NCBI GenBank assembly: GCA_028282185.1
Contig: JANQIJ010000424.1
Coordinates: 1 to 13,546, forward strand
From: Rhodospirillales bacterium
GTDB lineage: Bacteria > Pseudomonadota > Alphaproteobacteria > Rhodospirillales > Casp-alpha2
Direction: 5' to 3'
DNA: 13,546 nucleotides
Below the pieces are notes generated by a model. It saw nothing but the letters and a program-made list of their open reading frames with translations. It did not search any database and had not been told where the DNA came from. The translations under genes were made by a program, and so were the position numbers. Position 1 is the first letter of the stretch; each line of letters starts with the position of its first letter. Positions 7,145 to 13,546 of the stretch are shown here, in pieces.

Positions 7145-8545
7145 CTAAAGGAGGATCAACGCCGCCAGGCCCAAAAAGGCAAAGAACCCGACCACATCGG
7201 TGATCGTCGTCAGAAACACACTGGACGCGATCGCCGGATCGACCCCGGCGCGGTCCAGAACCAGTGGGATGGAAGCCCCCGCCAAGCCGGCGACGAGCAT
7301 GTTGACAACCATGGCGAGCCCGATCACAAGGCCGATGGTCTGGTCCTGAAACCAGACCCAGGCAACGGCGCCGGTGATGATCGCGAACAGGATTCCGTTA
7401 ATCCCGCCGACCAATAGCTCCTTGCCGATAACACGAGCCGCATTGGTCGTGGTCAGTTCCCGCATGGCCAGGGCGCGCACCGCGACGGTCAGGGTCTGGG
7501 TCCCCGCGTTCCCGCCCATGGAGGCGACGATCGGCATCAGGATCGCCAAGGCGACGACCTGCTCCAACGTTGCTTCGAACAAGCCGATTACCAGCGACGC
7601 CAAGACCGCGGTAAACAGATTGACCAGCAACCAGCGGAACCGCGCCTTGGTCGTATCGACGGCCGCGTCGTAAAGGTCGTCCTCGCCGACACCGGCGAGG
7701 GCGAGCATGTCCTCTTCGTGCTCTTCATGAATGACATCGACCACATCATCGACGGTGATCGCACCGACCAGACGGCCGCCGTCGTCGATTACAGGGGCGG
7801 AAACGAGGTCGCGCTGACGAAAGACGAAGGCGACCTCTTCCTGATCCATGGTCACGGGGATGAGTTTCAGTTCCGTCGCCATCACCTCGGTCACCGGCAC
7901 CGGCCGCTTCGAACGCAGCAAATGGCTCAAATGCATGGCGCCCACGGGCCGGCCCGCGGGATCGGTCACGAAGATGTCGTAAAAGGTCGGCGGCAGTTCG
8001 CCGTCGGAACTGTCGTCCGCCGACCGGCGCATGAAATCGATGGTGTCACCGACCGTCCAATGGGTCGGTACGGTGACGGTTTCGCGTTGCATCAGGCGGC
8101 CGGCGGAATCTTCAGGATAGGCGAGGCTTTCCTGGATCAGACGCCTGTCCATGTCGGGGATCGCGTCCAGCACCTTTTGCTGGTCCGGCGCTTCCAGTTC
8201 CTCGACGATTTCGACCGCGTCGTCGGATTCCAGTTCGCGGACCGCGGCGGCGATCTGTTCGACGTCCATGTCTTCCAGGACGTCCTCGCGAACGGCTTCA
8301 TCCAATTCGGCGAGGACGTCCGGCACAAGGTCGTTGTCGATCGCCTCGACCAGTTTATCGCGCCGCTCAGGGTCGAGACGTTCGACGATGTCGGCAACGT
8401 CCGCGTAATGCAGCCGGCCGACCAACTGGCCGACACCCGGCACGTCGCCCTTGTCCAGGGCTTCGACGACCGCCGCGTCGACGACATCCTGATCCGGCGC
8501 GTCTTTCGGAATGTCGGTCCGGTTTTCGTCGGGCTGCTCGCTCAC
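7145..8545 (-). CDS. mgtE: Magnesium transporter MgtE
   Basis: A 466-residue MgtE channel/transporter, the family's usual length. The N-terminal superhelical MgtE_N domain covers roughly residues 25-140, with acidic repeats such as LEDMDVEQIAAAVRELESDDA. A CBS pair (about 150-280) senses cytoplasmic Mg2+, followed by the plug helix and five membrane helices from about 303 to 466. The signature MPIVASMGGNAGTQ is at 337-350, and Asp450 (TTITDVVGFF) corresponds to the pore aspartate of the Thermus protein by family pattern. It moves Mg2+ across the inner membrane. The start is a GTG at 8545 with AGGAG about 9 bases upstream. On the minus strand a TATTCT -10-like box lies upstream around 8579-8584, without a convincing -35. 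No M-box riboswitch-like structure could be recognised in the short leader. Confidence 0.96.
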   Translation of the reverse strand: MSEQPDENRTDIPKDAPDQDVVDAAVVEALDKGDVPGVGQLVGRLHYADVADIVERLDPERRDKLVEAIDNDLVPDVLAELDEAVREDVLEDMDVEQIAAAVRELESDDAVEIVEELEAPDQQKVLDAIPDMDRRLIQESLAYPEDSAGRLMQRETVTVPTHWTVGDTIDFMRRSADDSSDGELPPTFYDIFVTDPAGRPVGAMHLSHLLRSKRPVPVTEVMATELKLIPVTMDQEEVAFVFRQRDLVSAPVIDDGGRLVGAITVDDVVDVIHEEHEEDMLALAGVGEDDLYDAAVDTTKARFRWLLVNLFTAVLASLVIGLFEATLEQVVALAILMPIVASMGGNAGTQTLTVAVRALAMRELTTTNAARVIGKELLVGGINGILFAIITGAVAWVWFQDQTIGLVIGLAMVVNMLVAGLAGASIPLVLDRAGVDPAIASSVFLTTITDVVGFFAFLGLAALILL

Positions 8546-8849
8546 GACCCCTGTCTCCTGGTCATCTCACGCGGAGAGAATACTTCACTCGGCGCCCGGG
8601 GCCGCAAATAAAAACGCCGACGATGCGTGACCTGTTGGTGACAACGGGCAAAGACCGAACATCGCCCAAAGTCCGGCCGGTGACGGCACCCTACAGACCC
8701 GCCTTAAGCGCTTGACAAAAAACATACTTTGCGGATCCCATTCCGACCCGGAACGTCCCGTCCGGGTAAACGGCCAAGGCCGCGATGCGGCGCTTCGGAG
8801 GATCGAAAAGCGCGCCGAAAGGCCAACATCGCAAGGCGCGGGGTATTTT

Positions 8850-8898
8850 TGTCAAGCAATTGACAGATCGTTTCCGTCGTTCGATTTAAGTGTAAGAT
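8850..8898 (+). promoter_or_regulatory. Probable promoter with Crp/Fnr-type palindrome for the regulator-TRAP operon
   Basis: TGTCA (8850-8854), six bases, TGACA (8861-8865) form a palindrome of the TGT-N-A-N6-T-N-ACA type used by Crp/Fnr-family regulators; the full arms are TGTCAA and TTGACA with GCAA between. Its right arm is a perfect -35 TTGACA (8860-8865). Candidate -10 boxes are GATTTA (8883-8888, spacing 17) or TAAGAT (8893-8898); both are weak. Overlap with the -35 would suit repression or autoregulation by the gene 160 bases downstream. Confidence 0.5.
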
Positions 8899-8961
8899 GT
8901 TGGAGAAAATTCAAGACAACGGTTCAACCATTTGAAGGATGGGCCGATTGACCGGCCAGCG

Positions 8962-8981
8962 CCGGCCGGAGAAACGGCCGG
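8962..8981 (+). other. Leader hairpin upstream of the Crp/Fnr gene
   Basis: CCGGCCG (8962-8968) and CGGCCGG (8975-8981) form a perfect 7-base GC stem with a GAGAAA loop. If transcription starts near 8895-8905, it lies in a leader of about 155 bases, some 80 bases before the TTG start. No T tract follows, so it is not an obvious terminator. Confidence 0.35.
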
Positions 8982-9059
8982 GACCCCGCGCGAGAACGGA
9001 AAACCCGCCGCGCGGAACGACAAGAACACACGGCCTCAACCTGCCCTTGGGAGGAATCG

Positions 9060-9776
9060 TTGGAAGACGTGAATCTACTCTCGCACGCCTGTCCTCCGGA
9101 AAACCGGCAACCAAATCTATTCCATGTTCTGGATGACGCCGCCAGGGCGCGGTTTCACGCCGTCTGCAATCCAGTGATGTTCAAACCCGGACAGTCGCTG
9201 TTTGTTCAGGGCAACGTCCACGACCGTTCGTTCATCATCGAACAGGGCTTGGTCCGAATCTATTACGTTGCGCCCTCGGGTCGGGAAATCACGCTCGGCT
9301 ACTGGTCCAGCGGCGATGTGGTCGGCGGACCCTCGATCCTGGGCGGCGGTGTTCATGTCTGGTCCGGCGTGGCCGTCGGCGAGGCGCGGGTTCTGTCGAT
9401 CACCGGGAAGGCGCTGCGCGACTTCGCGCTGTCCGATCCCGAAGTATCACGTTGGATCATCGACGTCCTCAGCTTCAAGCTGCGTTGGATGTCGATCCTG
9501 TTTCAGACCCATGGCACGGAATGCGCCGAAGACCGCCTGGCCCGACTGCTGCTGTTGCTGGCGGACAATTACGGCGAGCCCTCGGAAGCGGGGCTGGTCA
9601 TCAACTGCAAGATCAGCCAGGGCGATCTTGGAACACTGATCGGTGTTTCCCGGCAATGGACAAACAAGATCCTCAACGAGTTCAAGAAGCGCGGATACCT
9701 GTTCAGCGACCGAAGGCGGATCGTCTTGCGCGACCTTTCCGCCTTGCGATGCCTGACCCAGCCGGCGGTCATCTAG
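9060..9776 (+). CDS. Crp/Fnr-family transcriptional regulator
   Basis: A 238-residue regulator. The cyclic-nucleotide-binding-type beta barrel spans about residues 20-120 (FKPGQSLFVQGNVHDRSFIIEQGLVRIYYV; GYWSSGDVVGG), followed by the dimerisation helix and a winged helix with QGDLGTLIGVSRQWTNKIL (187-205) as the recognition helix-turn-helix. Aligned to E. coli CRP, the cAMP-phosphate Arg-Ser pair is replaced by His99-Val100, so cAMP is an unlikely effector. The Fnr-type N-terminal cysteine cluster is also absent. The effector is therefore unknown and may be the transported solute. The start is a TTG with GGAGG 5 bases upstream; a GTG at 9069 is too far from this site. Its TAG overlaps the AGGAG ribosome binding site of the permease gene 12 bases downstream, so it is the first gene of that operon, and the upstream palindrome suggests autoregulation. 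Confidence 0.92.
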   Translation: MEDVNLLSHACPPENRQPNLFHVLDDAARARFHAVCNPVMFKPGQSLFVQGNVHDRSFIIEQGLVRIYYVAPSGREITLGYWSSGDVVGGPSILGGGVHVWSGVAVGEARVLSITGKALRDFALSDPEVSRWIIDVLSFKLRWMSILFQTHGTECAEDRLARLLLLLADNYGEPSEAGLVINCKISQGDLGTLIGVSRQWTNKILNEFKKRGYLFSDRRRIVLRDLSALRCLTQPAVI

Positions 9777-9788
9777 GAGAACGGCGCG

Positions 9789-11678
9789 ATGAACGAGAGA
9801 ATACTGACCGGCGTGAGCGATGTCGCCATCGCCGTCTTGTTCGCTTACCAGATTCTGGTGATCGTCTATCCGGTGCATGGCGCGCTGGAACTCTATTACT
9901 TCCATTTGGGCATGGTGCAGGTCGTGCTGATGGCGTCGATGGCGGCCTCTGCCTGGCACTTCACCGAGGGTGCGGAACGCAACCGGCGGCTTGTCCTGCT
10001 GTTCGTCTTGTTCGTGCTCGGCGCGGGGGCATCGACCTACCTGCATATGACGGTCAACGAAATCGAGTTGCGCCAACCGTTCCTCGAGCCCATGGATCTC
10101 TGGGCCGGCATCGTCCTGGTGGCCACGGTGACCGTCCAGGTCTATCTCGTTTGGGGCAAGATTCTCGCCGCGCTGATCGCGCTGGCCATCCTGTACTTCG
10201 CCTTTGGCGACCTAATTCCCGGGCGGTTTCATTACGATCCGCCGGAAATCGAAATCATCGTCAGCTACTTGTCCGGCATGGGCGGCGCCCGGGGCGTGAT
10301 TTGGGGCATCCCGCTGTCGGCCAATACGCTGTTCCTGATCATCGTGTTCGGCGGCCTGATGAAGGGCGCGCGCATTCTCGAACTGTTCAACGAAATTGGC
10401 AAACTGCTGCTCAACTTCTCACGCGGCGGGATTTGTTACTCGGCGATCATCGCCTCAACCGCCGTCGGCATGGTTACCGGCCAGGCGGTGGCCAACGTCG
10501 CGCTGTCCGGGTCGGTCACCATCCCGTCCATGCAGCAGCGCGGGATCGCCGGCACGCGCGCCGGCGCGATCGAAGTCGTGGCCTCGCTGGGCAGCCAGTT
10601 GATCCCGCCGATCATGGGCCTGGGCGGCTTCCTGATGGCGGTGAATTTGGGCGTGCCTTACGCGGACATCGTCACCGCGGCGCTGGTTCCGGCGTTTCTG
10701 TTCGTCGTCATTCTGTTCATCGCCGCCTACTTCATTGCCGAGGCCGAACCCGGCCTGATGATCGAGAAGGAGGAGGTCGACCTTGGCCTGATCAAGTGGA
10801 TCGCACCCTCGTTCCTCATCGCTTTTACCGTCTTGCTGGTCCTGCTCTACCAGCGCTATTCGCCCGGTTACGCGGCGATGTGGGCGATCGGGTTGCTGTT
10901 GGTCCTTGCCGTCCTGCGCCCGGCGGCCTATCGGCCGACCCTTAAAGGACTTTGGGAGGGCGTGCGCTACGGTGTCGTCTCGGCCTGCAACCTGGCGCTC
11001 ATCCTCGCCGGGATCGGAATCATCGTGCAGGTTCTGGTGACCACGGGGTCGGGCTTCGACATCGGCCGGACCATCATGCTGTTTTCCGGCGGCGAGATCA
11101 TTTGGGCGCTGTTGCTGGGGATGCTGATCGCGCTGTTGGTCGGCCTCGGCCTGCCGACGCCGGCGGCTTACGCGCTGATCGCCATCATCATGATCCCGTT
11201 CCTCCAGGATTTCGGCCTGGAACCGATCGTCGCCCATTTCTTCGGCTTCTATTTCGCCATCTTTTCGGCGATCACGCCGCCCGTGGCCGTCGGCGTCATG
11301 GCCGCGGCGCGAATTTCCGGCGCATCGTTTTACCGCACCGCCTACGAGGCCGGGCGCATGTCGCTCACCGCGATCCTGATCCCCTTTGCCTTCGTCGCCT
11401 ATCCGTCGATCCTGGCGTTCCCCGATCTGGGCTGGGACGGGTTGACGGTCAGCGCGGCCCTGCTTGTCGCCACCGCGTTCTGGGGCGCGGCGATCTACGG
11501 GGTCTATCGCGGTCGACGCCTGCCGGCGGCGGAACGGACGGCCCTGCTTGTCGTGCCGGTCAGTTTCATCGCGCTGCTGGCGACCAAGGCGATGATCTTC
11601 GCGGCATTTATTTTCGCGGGACTCGGCCTGTTCCTGGCCTGGCACGGCTACCGGGCCAGGGGCCTGCGAACCGCTTGA
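9789..11678 (+). CDS. TRAP transporter permease, 4TM/12TM fusion (TAXI-type)
   Basis: A 629-residue inner-membrane permease in which the small (DctQ-like) and large (DctM-like) TRAP subunits are fused, as is usual for TAXI-class systems. Residues 1-145 hold four or five hydrophobic segments (about 12-28, 40-56, 67-85, 104-140) for the small part; the 12TM part runs from about 160. Signature stretches are MVTGQAVANVALSGSVTIPSM at 228-248 (shown in part), GLGLPTPAAY at 452-461, and the helix around FFGFYFAIFSAITPPVAVGV at 484-503. It would drive Na+- or H+-coupled uptake of an acidic solute handed over by the TAXI receptor three genes on. The ATG at 9789 follows AGGAG by 8 bases. The substrate is not predictable from the sequence; the HAD enzyme next to it is the main clue. 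Confidence 0.95.
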   Translation: MNERILTGVSDVAIAVLFAYQILVIVYPVHGALELYYFHLGMVQVVLMASMAASAWHFTEGAERNRRLVLLFVLFVLGAGASTYLHMTVNEIELRQPFLEPMDLWAGIVLVATVTVQVYLVWGKILAALIALAILYFAFGDLIPGRFHYDPPEIEIIVSYLSGMGGARGVIWGIPLSANTLFLIIVFGGLMKGARILELFNEIGKLLLNFSRGGICYSAIIASTAVGMVTGQAVANVALSGSVTIPSMQQRGIAGTRAGAIEVVASLGSQLIPPIMGLGGFLMAVNLGVPYADIVTAALVPAFLFVVILFIAAYFIAEAEPGLMIEKEEVDLGLIKWIAPSFLIAFTVLLVLLYQRYSPGYAAMWAIGLLLVLAVLRPAAYRPTLKGLWEGVRYGVVSACNLALILAGIGIIVQVLVTTGSGFDIGRTIMLFSGGEIIWALLLGMLIALLVGLGLPTPAAYALIAIIMIPFLQDFGLEPIVAHFFGFYFAIFSAITPPVAVGVMAAARISGASFYRTAYEAGRMSLTAILIPFAFVAYPSILAFPDLGWDGLTVSAALLVATAFWGAAIYGVYRGRRLPAAERTALLVVPVSFIALLATKAMIFAAFIFAGLGLFLAWHGYRARGLRTA

Positions 11679-11733
11679 GGCCATGGAAGGCCAACCTTTG
11701 GCAATTTCAACGGATCCAGTGAAGGAGGAGTAA

Positions 11734-12435
11734 ATGACCAAGACCATGTTATTCGACACCTGGGGAACCCTGGTGGACAACTACTCGATCGCCGACATCA
11801 TCGAACAGTATGTGTTCGAAAGCCATATGGCCCAGAAGATCGCCCAGGCTTGGCGGTTTCAACACAAATGGGCGATGTTCCATCTGACGTTGTCCGACAA
11901 TTTCGTGCCGCACCCGGGCCTTAACGAAGCCTGCCTGCGATGGGCGCTGGACAAACACGGCGTCTCCTTGACGGACGCGGAAATCGTCGACATCAACAGC
12001 CAGTACCACAAACTGCGCGCCTATCCGGACGTTATCGACGCGCTCAAGGACCTCAAGGCGCAAGGTTGGGTGATCAAGATCGTCGCCAACCCCACGAAGA
12101 AGATGATCGAAGACCACTCGAAATTCGCCGGCACCTACGAGTACATCGACGAGATCATCTCCTCCGGCGAGGAGATGCAGGCCTTCAAGCCCTCGCCCAA
12201 GGTCTATCAGATCGGCATGGAGCGCGCCGGCTGCCCGAAAGAGGAAATTCTCTGGGTCACGGGTCACCAATGGGAGGCCTTCGGCGCCGTGAAGCAAGGC
12301 CTGCGCGTCGCCTGGACCAACCGGGCATTCGAGCCGACACTGCAAGTCGGCATCACGCCCACCTACGTTACCAAGAACCTTCAGGAACTGGCCGACTTAC
12401 TGGCGGAGGAAAGCCGCACGCCGTCGGTTGCCTGA
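11734..12435 (+). CDS. HAD-superfamily hydrolase, type II haloacid dehalogenase-like, divergent active site
   Basis: A 233-residue HAD-fold protein with the layout of L-2-haloacid dehalogenases. Motif I is FDTWGTLVD with nucleophile Asp8; Arg41 in AWRFQHKW matches the substrate-carboxylate arginine; YPDV lies at 97-100; Lys152 and Tyr158 (FKPSPKVY) match the conserved lysine and tyrosine. The late block WVTGHQWEAFGAVKQGLRVAWTNR (first residues at 174) aligns with the dehalogenase VSSNAWDA region, but Asn is His178 and Asp is Glu181. In motif II the usual Ser-Asn-Gly is Ala118-Asn119-Pro120. Fold and carboxylate binding are thus kept while several catalytic positions differ, so dehalogenase activity is possible but not safe to assume. 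The ATG follows GGAGGAG closely. It lies 55 bases after the permease gene and 53 before the receptor gene, inside the TRAP operon. Confidence 0.85.
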   Translation: MTKTMLFDTWGTLVDNYSIADIIEQYVFESHMAQKIAQAWRFQHKWAMFHLTLSDNFVPHPGLNEACLRWALDKHGVSLTDAEIVDINSQYHKLRAYPDVIDALKDLKAQGWVIKIVANPTKKMIEDHSKFAGTYEYIDEIISSGEEMQAFKPSPKVYQIGMERAGCPKEEILWVTGHQWEAFGAVKQGLRVAWTNRAFEPTLQVGITPTYVTKNLQELADLLAEESRTPSVA

Positions 12436-12488
12436 CGTCGGCTGGTCACACTTGAACGGCCGAAAAAACACAAGACACGGAGGAAACC

Positions 12489-13508
12489 ATGACTGCCAAA
12501 CTCAGACTGACCAAATTGGCGCCGGCGTTTGCGCTGATTCTGGGACTAAGCCTGTCCGCCGGGAACGTTTCGGCGGCGGAAAAAACCATTCAACTGATGA
12601 TGTCGCCGAGTGGTTCAGGCCCCTACAATGCCTTCGCCACGATCCAGAGCCATATGGCGGATTTCTCGAAGTTCCTACGCTTCAACACCAAGGAAACGCC
12701 GGGCTTCAACTTCAACGTCAAATACGTCGCGACCCATCCAGAGCGCTTCAAGGACACGATCTTCGGCACCGGTTCGGTGTTGAACTGGGCCGCGGCCACC
12801 GGCCATAAGCCGTTCTATCCGAAGCCGCTGGAAGCCATGAAGGATTTCCGCGCGGTCATCGTTCTGGGGCCGACGTTCAACGCCTGGGTGGCGCTTGACG
12901 ACGCCATCAAGACGCCCAAGGACTTCGAAGGAAAACGGGTCGGCATCGGCCTGCTGACGCAGAACGAATGGGGCATGCATCAGCGGATGCTGTTGGACGC
13001 CTGGGGCATCACGCCGAAGCTGAAAAGCCTGGACACCTTGGGGCCGGGCCAAAACATCGCGGCGTTGCTCGATGGCCGCACGGACGTCGGGACCCTGTTC
13101 GGTCTGACCAGCGCCGACGGCGCGATCACCGTGATCACCGGGCCGCACCGCAAGATGGAAGCCTCCAAGCGCGATTGGCACTACATCCAGGTTCCGCCCG
13201 AAATGATCAAGAATTCGGGGATGCCGTTCAACGTCGTCGAATACCCGCCCAACACACTGCCCAATCAGCCGGAAAAGGTGACATTCTTCGGCGACCTGTT
13301 GATGCTTTCCGCCCATAAGTCGATGCCGGACGAGTTGGTCGAGGAATTCGTCCGCGTGTTTGTCGAACACGCCGACAAGATCCAGCAATACCACGGTTTC
13401 CTGAAACCGTTGACGCCGGAGACCCTGGCCCATACGGCCCAGGAAAACCCGGACTTCTTCCACACCGGGTCGATCAAGGCGTTCAAGAAACTCGGCCTGA
13501 TCAAGTAA
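12489..13508 (+). CDS. TAXI-family TRAP transporter solute-binding protein
   Basis: A 339-residue periplasmic substrate receptor. The N-terminus is a classical signal peptide: a Lys/Arg-containing start, a hydrophobic core (FALILGLSLSAG, 14-25) and a likely cleavage after the VSA/SAA at 29-30. The mature part opens with LMMSPSGSGPYNAFATI, the family's Ser/Gly loop, then two alpha/beta lobes with KRVGIGLLTQNEWG as the hinge strand region and DVGTLFGLTSADGAI. It ends with FFHTGSIKAFKKLGLIK, which corresponds to the HPGAxxYYxExGL-like end of TAXI proteins. It captures the solute and delivers it to the fused permease. The ATG has GGAGG 5 bases upstream. The gene is last in the visible operon rather than ahead of the permease. 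The ligand is unknown. Confidence 0.93.
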   Translation: MTAKLRLTKLAPAFALILGLSLSAGNVSAAEKTIQLMMSPSGSGPYNAFATIQSHMADFSKFLRFNTKETPGFNFNVKYVATHPERFKDTIFGTGSVLNWAAATGHKPFYPKPLEAMKDFRAVIVLGPTFNAWVALDDAIKTPKDFEGKRVGIGLLTQNEWGMHQRMLLDAWGITPKLKSLDTLGPGQNIAALLDGRTDVGTLFGLTSADGAITVITGPHRKMEASKRDWHYIQVPPEMIKNSGMPFNVVEYPPNTLPNQPEKVTFFGDLLMLSAHKSMPDELVEEFVRVFVEHADKIQQYHGFLKPLTPETLAHTAQENPDFFHTGSIKAFKKLGLIK

Positions 13509-13546
13509 GCCAAGCCGCCCAATAAAACGCATCCGTGGCGCCGCCC

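Larger units (their letters stand above)
8546..9059. other. 514-base non-coding region between mgtE and the Crp/Fnr regulator gene
   Basis: This gap separates two divergent genes. It holds a probable operator-promoter for the rightward gene (8850-8898), a second TTGACA box at 8712-8717 without a good -10, a 7-base stem hairpin (ACCCGGA 8746-8752 with TCCGGGT 8761-8767), and a second hairpin at 8962-8981. Short open frames here (for example 8712-8951 and 8939-9136) lack ribosome binding sites and family-like sequence. No tRNA, CRISPR or transposon end is seen. Confidence 0.6.

Noticed and set aside
8712..8717. TTGACA as an additional promoter
   Set aside because: No acceptable -10 box at 16-18 bases spacing; kept only as part of the non-coding region description.
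8712..8951. 79-codon open frame in the gap upstream of the Crp/Fnr gene
   Set aside because: It begins with TTG inside a TTGACA box, has no ribosome binding site and would cover the probable promoter; its composition is not protein-like.
8939..9136. 65-codon open frame possibly encoding a leader peptide
   Set aside because: GAAGG abuts the ATG with no spacing, the product is Arg/Pro-rich low complexity, and it runs into the well-supported regulator gene.
9452..10945. 497-codon plus-strand frame overlapping the regulator and permease
   Set aside because: Composition is Arg/Gly/Pro-rich as expected for an out-of-frame reading of high-GC coding DNA; the permease frame has clear family motifs.
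10455..11780. 441-codon minus-strand frame antisense to the TRAP permease
   Set aside because: Highly charged, Asp/Arg/Gln-rich shadow of a membrane protein gene, with no motif or ribosome binding site.
1..13546. Insertion sequences, CRISPR arrays, tRNA or rRNA genes, phage genes
   Set aside because: No transposase, spaced direct repeats, tRNA-like cloverleaf or phage structural sequence was recognised on either strand.

Overview
The window is high-GC DNA (roughly 58-65 % by eye), densely coding, with short gaps and several GTG/TTG starts backed by purine-rich ribosome binding sites. The gene content suggests a Gram-negative alphaproteobacterium of Rhodospirillales type: a LiuR-type MerR regulator, a TRAP transporter of the TAXI class with a fused permease, a proteobacterial MgtE and a bacteriohemerythrin. 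The species cannot be named from the sequence alone.

Left part (1-4754, all minus strand). Eight genes run in the same direction with small gaps or ATGA overlaps. In transcription order they are a PaaI-type hotdog thioesterase, two small related membrane proteins, an acetyl-CoA acetyltransferase-type thiolase, a C-factor-like short-chain dehydrogenase, a DsbA-fold 2-hydroxychromene-2-carboxylate isomerase homologue, a single-domain rhodanese, and the N-terminal part of a methylglutaconyl-CoA hydratase-like enoyl-CoA hydratase that runs off the left edge. The set looks like acyl-CoA catabolism (branched-chain or aromatic type) plus housekeeping thiol and membrane functions. The last gene may be a separate unit.

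Middle part (4952-8545). A bacteriohemerythrin with an unusual C-terminal extension is read rightward, divergent from the thioesterase. It converges on an L-aspartate dehydrogenase-like gene over a hairpin. Upstream of that gene, on the same strand, is a LiuR-like MerR regulator. Just before its start is a TTTACG-N4-CGTAAA operator-like palindrome, so autoregulation is likely and the dehydrogenase may be co-controlled. Further upstream, also on the minus strand, is a complete MgtE magnesium transporter.

Right part (8546-13508, plus strand). A 514-base non-coding region holds a TGTCA-N6-TGACA palindrome overlapping a TTGACA box and a GC-rich hairpin. It leads into a tight cluster: a Crp/Fnr-family regulator that lacks the cAMP-binding arginine, a TRAP 4TM/12TM fused permease, a HAD-superfamily protein of the type II haloacid dehalogenase family with altered active-site residues, and a TAXI periplasmic solute receptor. 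This regulator, transporter and enzyme set looks like a self-contained system for sensing, taking up and processing an unidentified organic acid, and it is the best candidate here for undescribed biology.
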